In this document: positions 30,987-31,810 of the stretch, piece by piece | Numbering within the stretch: the stretch's first letter is position 1 | How the letters are laid out: every line of letters starts with the position of its first letter | Source: Reticulitermes lucifugus | Lineage: Eukaryota > Arthropoda > Insecta > Blattodea > Rhinotermitidae | DNA: 31,810 nucleotides | Assembly: GCA_026260175.1 (NCBI GenBank) | Contig: JAKCWW010005259.1 | Span: 5,168-36,977, forward strand | Direction: 5' to 3' | Made by a program: the position numbers and the translations under genes | Notes under the pieces: model-generated | Databases searched by the model: none | What the model saw: only the letters and a program-made list of their open reading frames with translations | Told to the model about the DNA's origin: nothing

Positions 30987-31421
30987 TGCGAGATTTGAGG
31001 TTCTCACAGCAGTGTGACTTAATATTCAAACTTCAGGGGTGTTACAACTTGTAGATTGGTAAATACAGTCGAACGCGGTTATGACGTAATCGGTTTATAC
31101 TTCTGGCTTATTGCGTGAGATATTCTGTGGTACCAATTATTTTGCCACTGTTTGTAATGCGTTATACTCCTGGGTTAGAACAACGCTCGTTTATAACGAC
31201 ACAAAATATTCAGTCCTTTTCATGACGTTATAACCGAGTTCGACTTAGTTACCGACGTTTCGAAGCATCGTATTGACTTCATCTTCAGAGTAAATCAGTC
31301 CAAAGAGTAGGCACATTTCGACTGTTTGACACTGCAGATGGAATCATTACAGTCCCTCGTAAATGTTGGTGATATTAACGAATTGACTGGATGTAACATT
31401 CCAGAGAGTCTTGAGTATTTT
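30987..31421 (+). mobile_element. palindromic element family 2, copy 3, interrupted
   Basis: It starts TGCGAGATTTGAGGTTCTCA, then CAGCAGTG. The left arm (AAACTTCAGGGGTGTTACAA, then GATTGGTAAA) is cut at 31065 by a pogo-like MITE and resumes at 31246 as TAGTTACCGACGTTTCGAAG. The right side ends GGATGTAACATTCCAGAGAG, then TCTTGAGTATTTT. An 11-bp duplication with one mismatch flanks it: ATTCTTACCAA (30976-30986) and ATTCTCACCAA (31422-31432). On the minus strand CTGAAGA (31282-31288), T, a GAAG/CTTC stem and GAAAC (31257-31261) are intact. Confidence 0.85.
31066..31245. mobile_element. pogo-like MITE nested in a family 2 element
   Basis: The termini CAGTCGAACGCGGTTATGAC and, inverted from the right end, AGTCGAACTCGGTTATAACG form terminal inverted repeats, with TA on both sides (31064-31065 and 31246-31247). 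TA targets and CAGT ends fit the pogo/Tigger branch of the Tc1-mariner group. The inside (about 135 bases) has no coding capacity. Its position dates it later than the host element. Confidence 0.85.
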
Positions 31422-31432
31422 ATTCTCACCAA

Positions 31433-31710
31433 CTGCAATACAGCACCGTGATTTTGTCGTTCTTTAGCCTATCCATAACACTGCTTCATTTACAGCACTC
31501 CGTGTTTGAATCCCACATATATATTGTGTGAATAAGATTGTGGGTGTGTTGTAAGGCACATCGGCATCGATGGCTGTTTGCACCAGAACGAAATTCAAGT
31601 ACAAGAGTAAAACACTTTAGTAGTATTCCACAACCGCTCGTTGAACTTCGCAGTCGGAAACGCAGCTCTGCTTCATAGCATTTGGTAGGTCCTAGGTGAT
31701 GCGTAGGCCG
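31433..31710. other. unassigned non-coding stretch
   Basis: It may be the 5' flank of the SINE that follows. No other feature was recognised. Confidence 0.45.
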
Positions 31711-31810
31711 ATCCCAGTGGCCGTGCGGTCTATGGCGTGGGTCTTCAGCCACTCGCTTACTAGGATCGTGGGTTCGAATCCCACCGGGGGCATGGATGTC
31801 TGTCTCTTGT
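31711..31810 (+). mobile_element. second SINE type, Leu/Ser-tRNA-like head (cut by window end)
   Basis: GTGGCCGTGCGGTCTATGGC gives a D-arm and A box of Leu/Ser-tRNA type. A long variable region follows, and GTGGGTTCGAATCCCAC forms a perfect T arm with B box (GGTTCGAATCC). The acceptor stem pairs only in part, and the anticodon stem has only four pairs (GTGG/CCAC) around an eight-base loop, so a working tRNA gene is unlikely. GGGCATGGATGTCTGTCTC downstream resembles the step from tRNA head to body of an insect SINE. The body lies outside the window. Confidence 0.7.

Noticed and set aside
31711..31793. A functional tRNA gene
   Set aside because: The acceptor stem pairs only partly and the anticodon stem has only four pairs around an eight-base loop; the downstream sequence resembles a SINE body.
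1..31810. CRISPR array, bacterial operon or prophage-type system
   Set aside because: No regularly spaced identical repeats with unique spacers, no dense coding and no ribosome binding sites; the sequence is eukaryotic in character.

Overview
The window looks like eukaryotic, most likely insect, non-coding DNA: intergenic sequence or the inside of a large intron. It is AT-rich. No open frame longer than 143 codons exists outside or inside the large microsatellite, there are no operons, and many interspersed repeats lie within about 32 kb. Four pieces of one tRNA-derived SINE type, a second Leu/Ser-tRNA-like SINE, LINE tails, mariner and pogo-like remnants, and palindromic 'GACGTTTCG' elements together suggest a cockroach or termite (Blattodea). 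That assignment is inference from repeat style, not proof. I found no complete protein-coding gene that I can name.

Layout. 1-56 is a CA microsatellite. 61-3290 is unassigned, apart from a possible signal-peptide mini-ORF (2862-2954). 3297-3489 is a truncated SINE. 3894-4686 is a very large TATG/TG compound microsatellite, followed directly by a SINE (4689-4966). 4971-7210 is mostly unassigned, with small simple repeats. 7211-7724 and 13248-13692 are two direct copies of one interspersed repeat. 8478-8597 is the 3' end of a structured repeat, with a full-length SINE inserted at its end (8601-8887). 10168-10458 is a decayed LINE ORF2 C-terminus. 11358-11660 is a full-length SINE with target-site duplications.

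From 14 kb on, palindromic elements dominate. Family 1 has copies at 14109-14327, 21649-21878 and 26612-26820, each bracketed by an 11-13 bp direct repeat. Family 2 has copies at 16261-16493, 28523-28745 and 30987-31421, plus a stub at 23552. Family 3 is an inverted-repeat element at 21944-22277 that shares its 3' end with 8478-8597. The families share a core that reads CTGAAGAT, then a hairpin, then GAAAC, which resembles a hammerhead-ribozyme core.

Other insertions are a 5'-truncated LINE with a perfect 13-bp TSD (18411-19016), a 112-bp LINE 3' scrap with a perfect 13-bp TSD (22362-22473), two inverted copies of one pogo-like DNA transposon (22960-23439 and 24797-25215), a mariner transposase scrap (25605-25840), a 45-bp triplication (25842-25978), a degenerate 50-bp minisatellite (30311-30836), and a pogo-like MITE nested inside a family 2 element (31066-31245). 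The window ends in a second tRNA-derived SINE. The only candidate host coding piece I would look at again is a possible last exon on the minus strand at 20057-20237.
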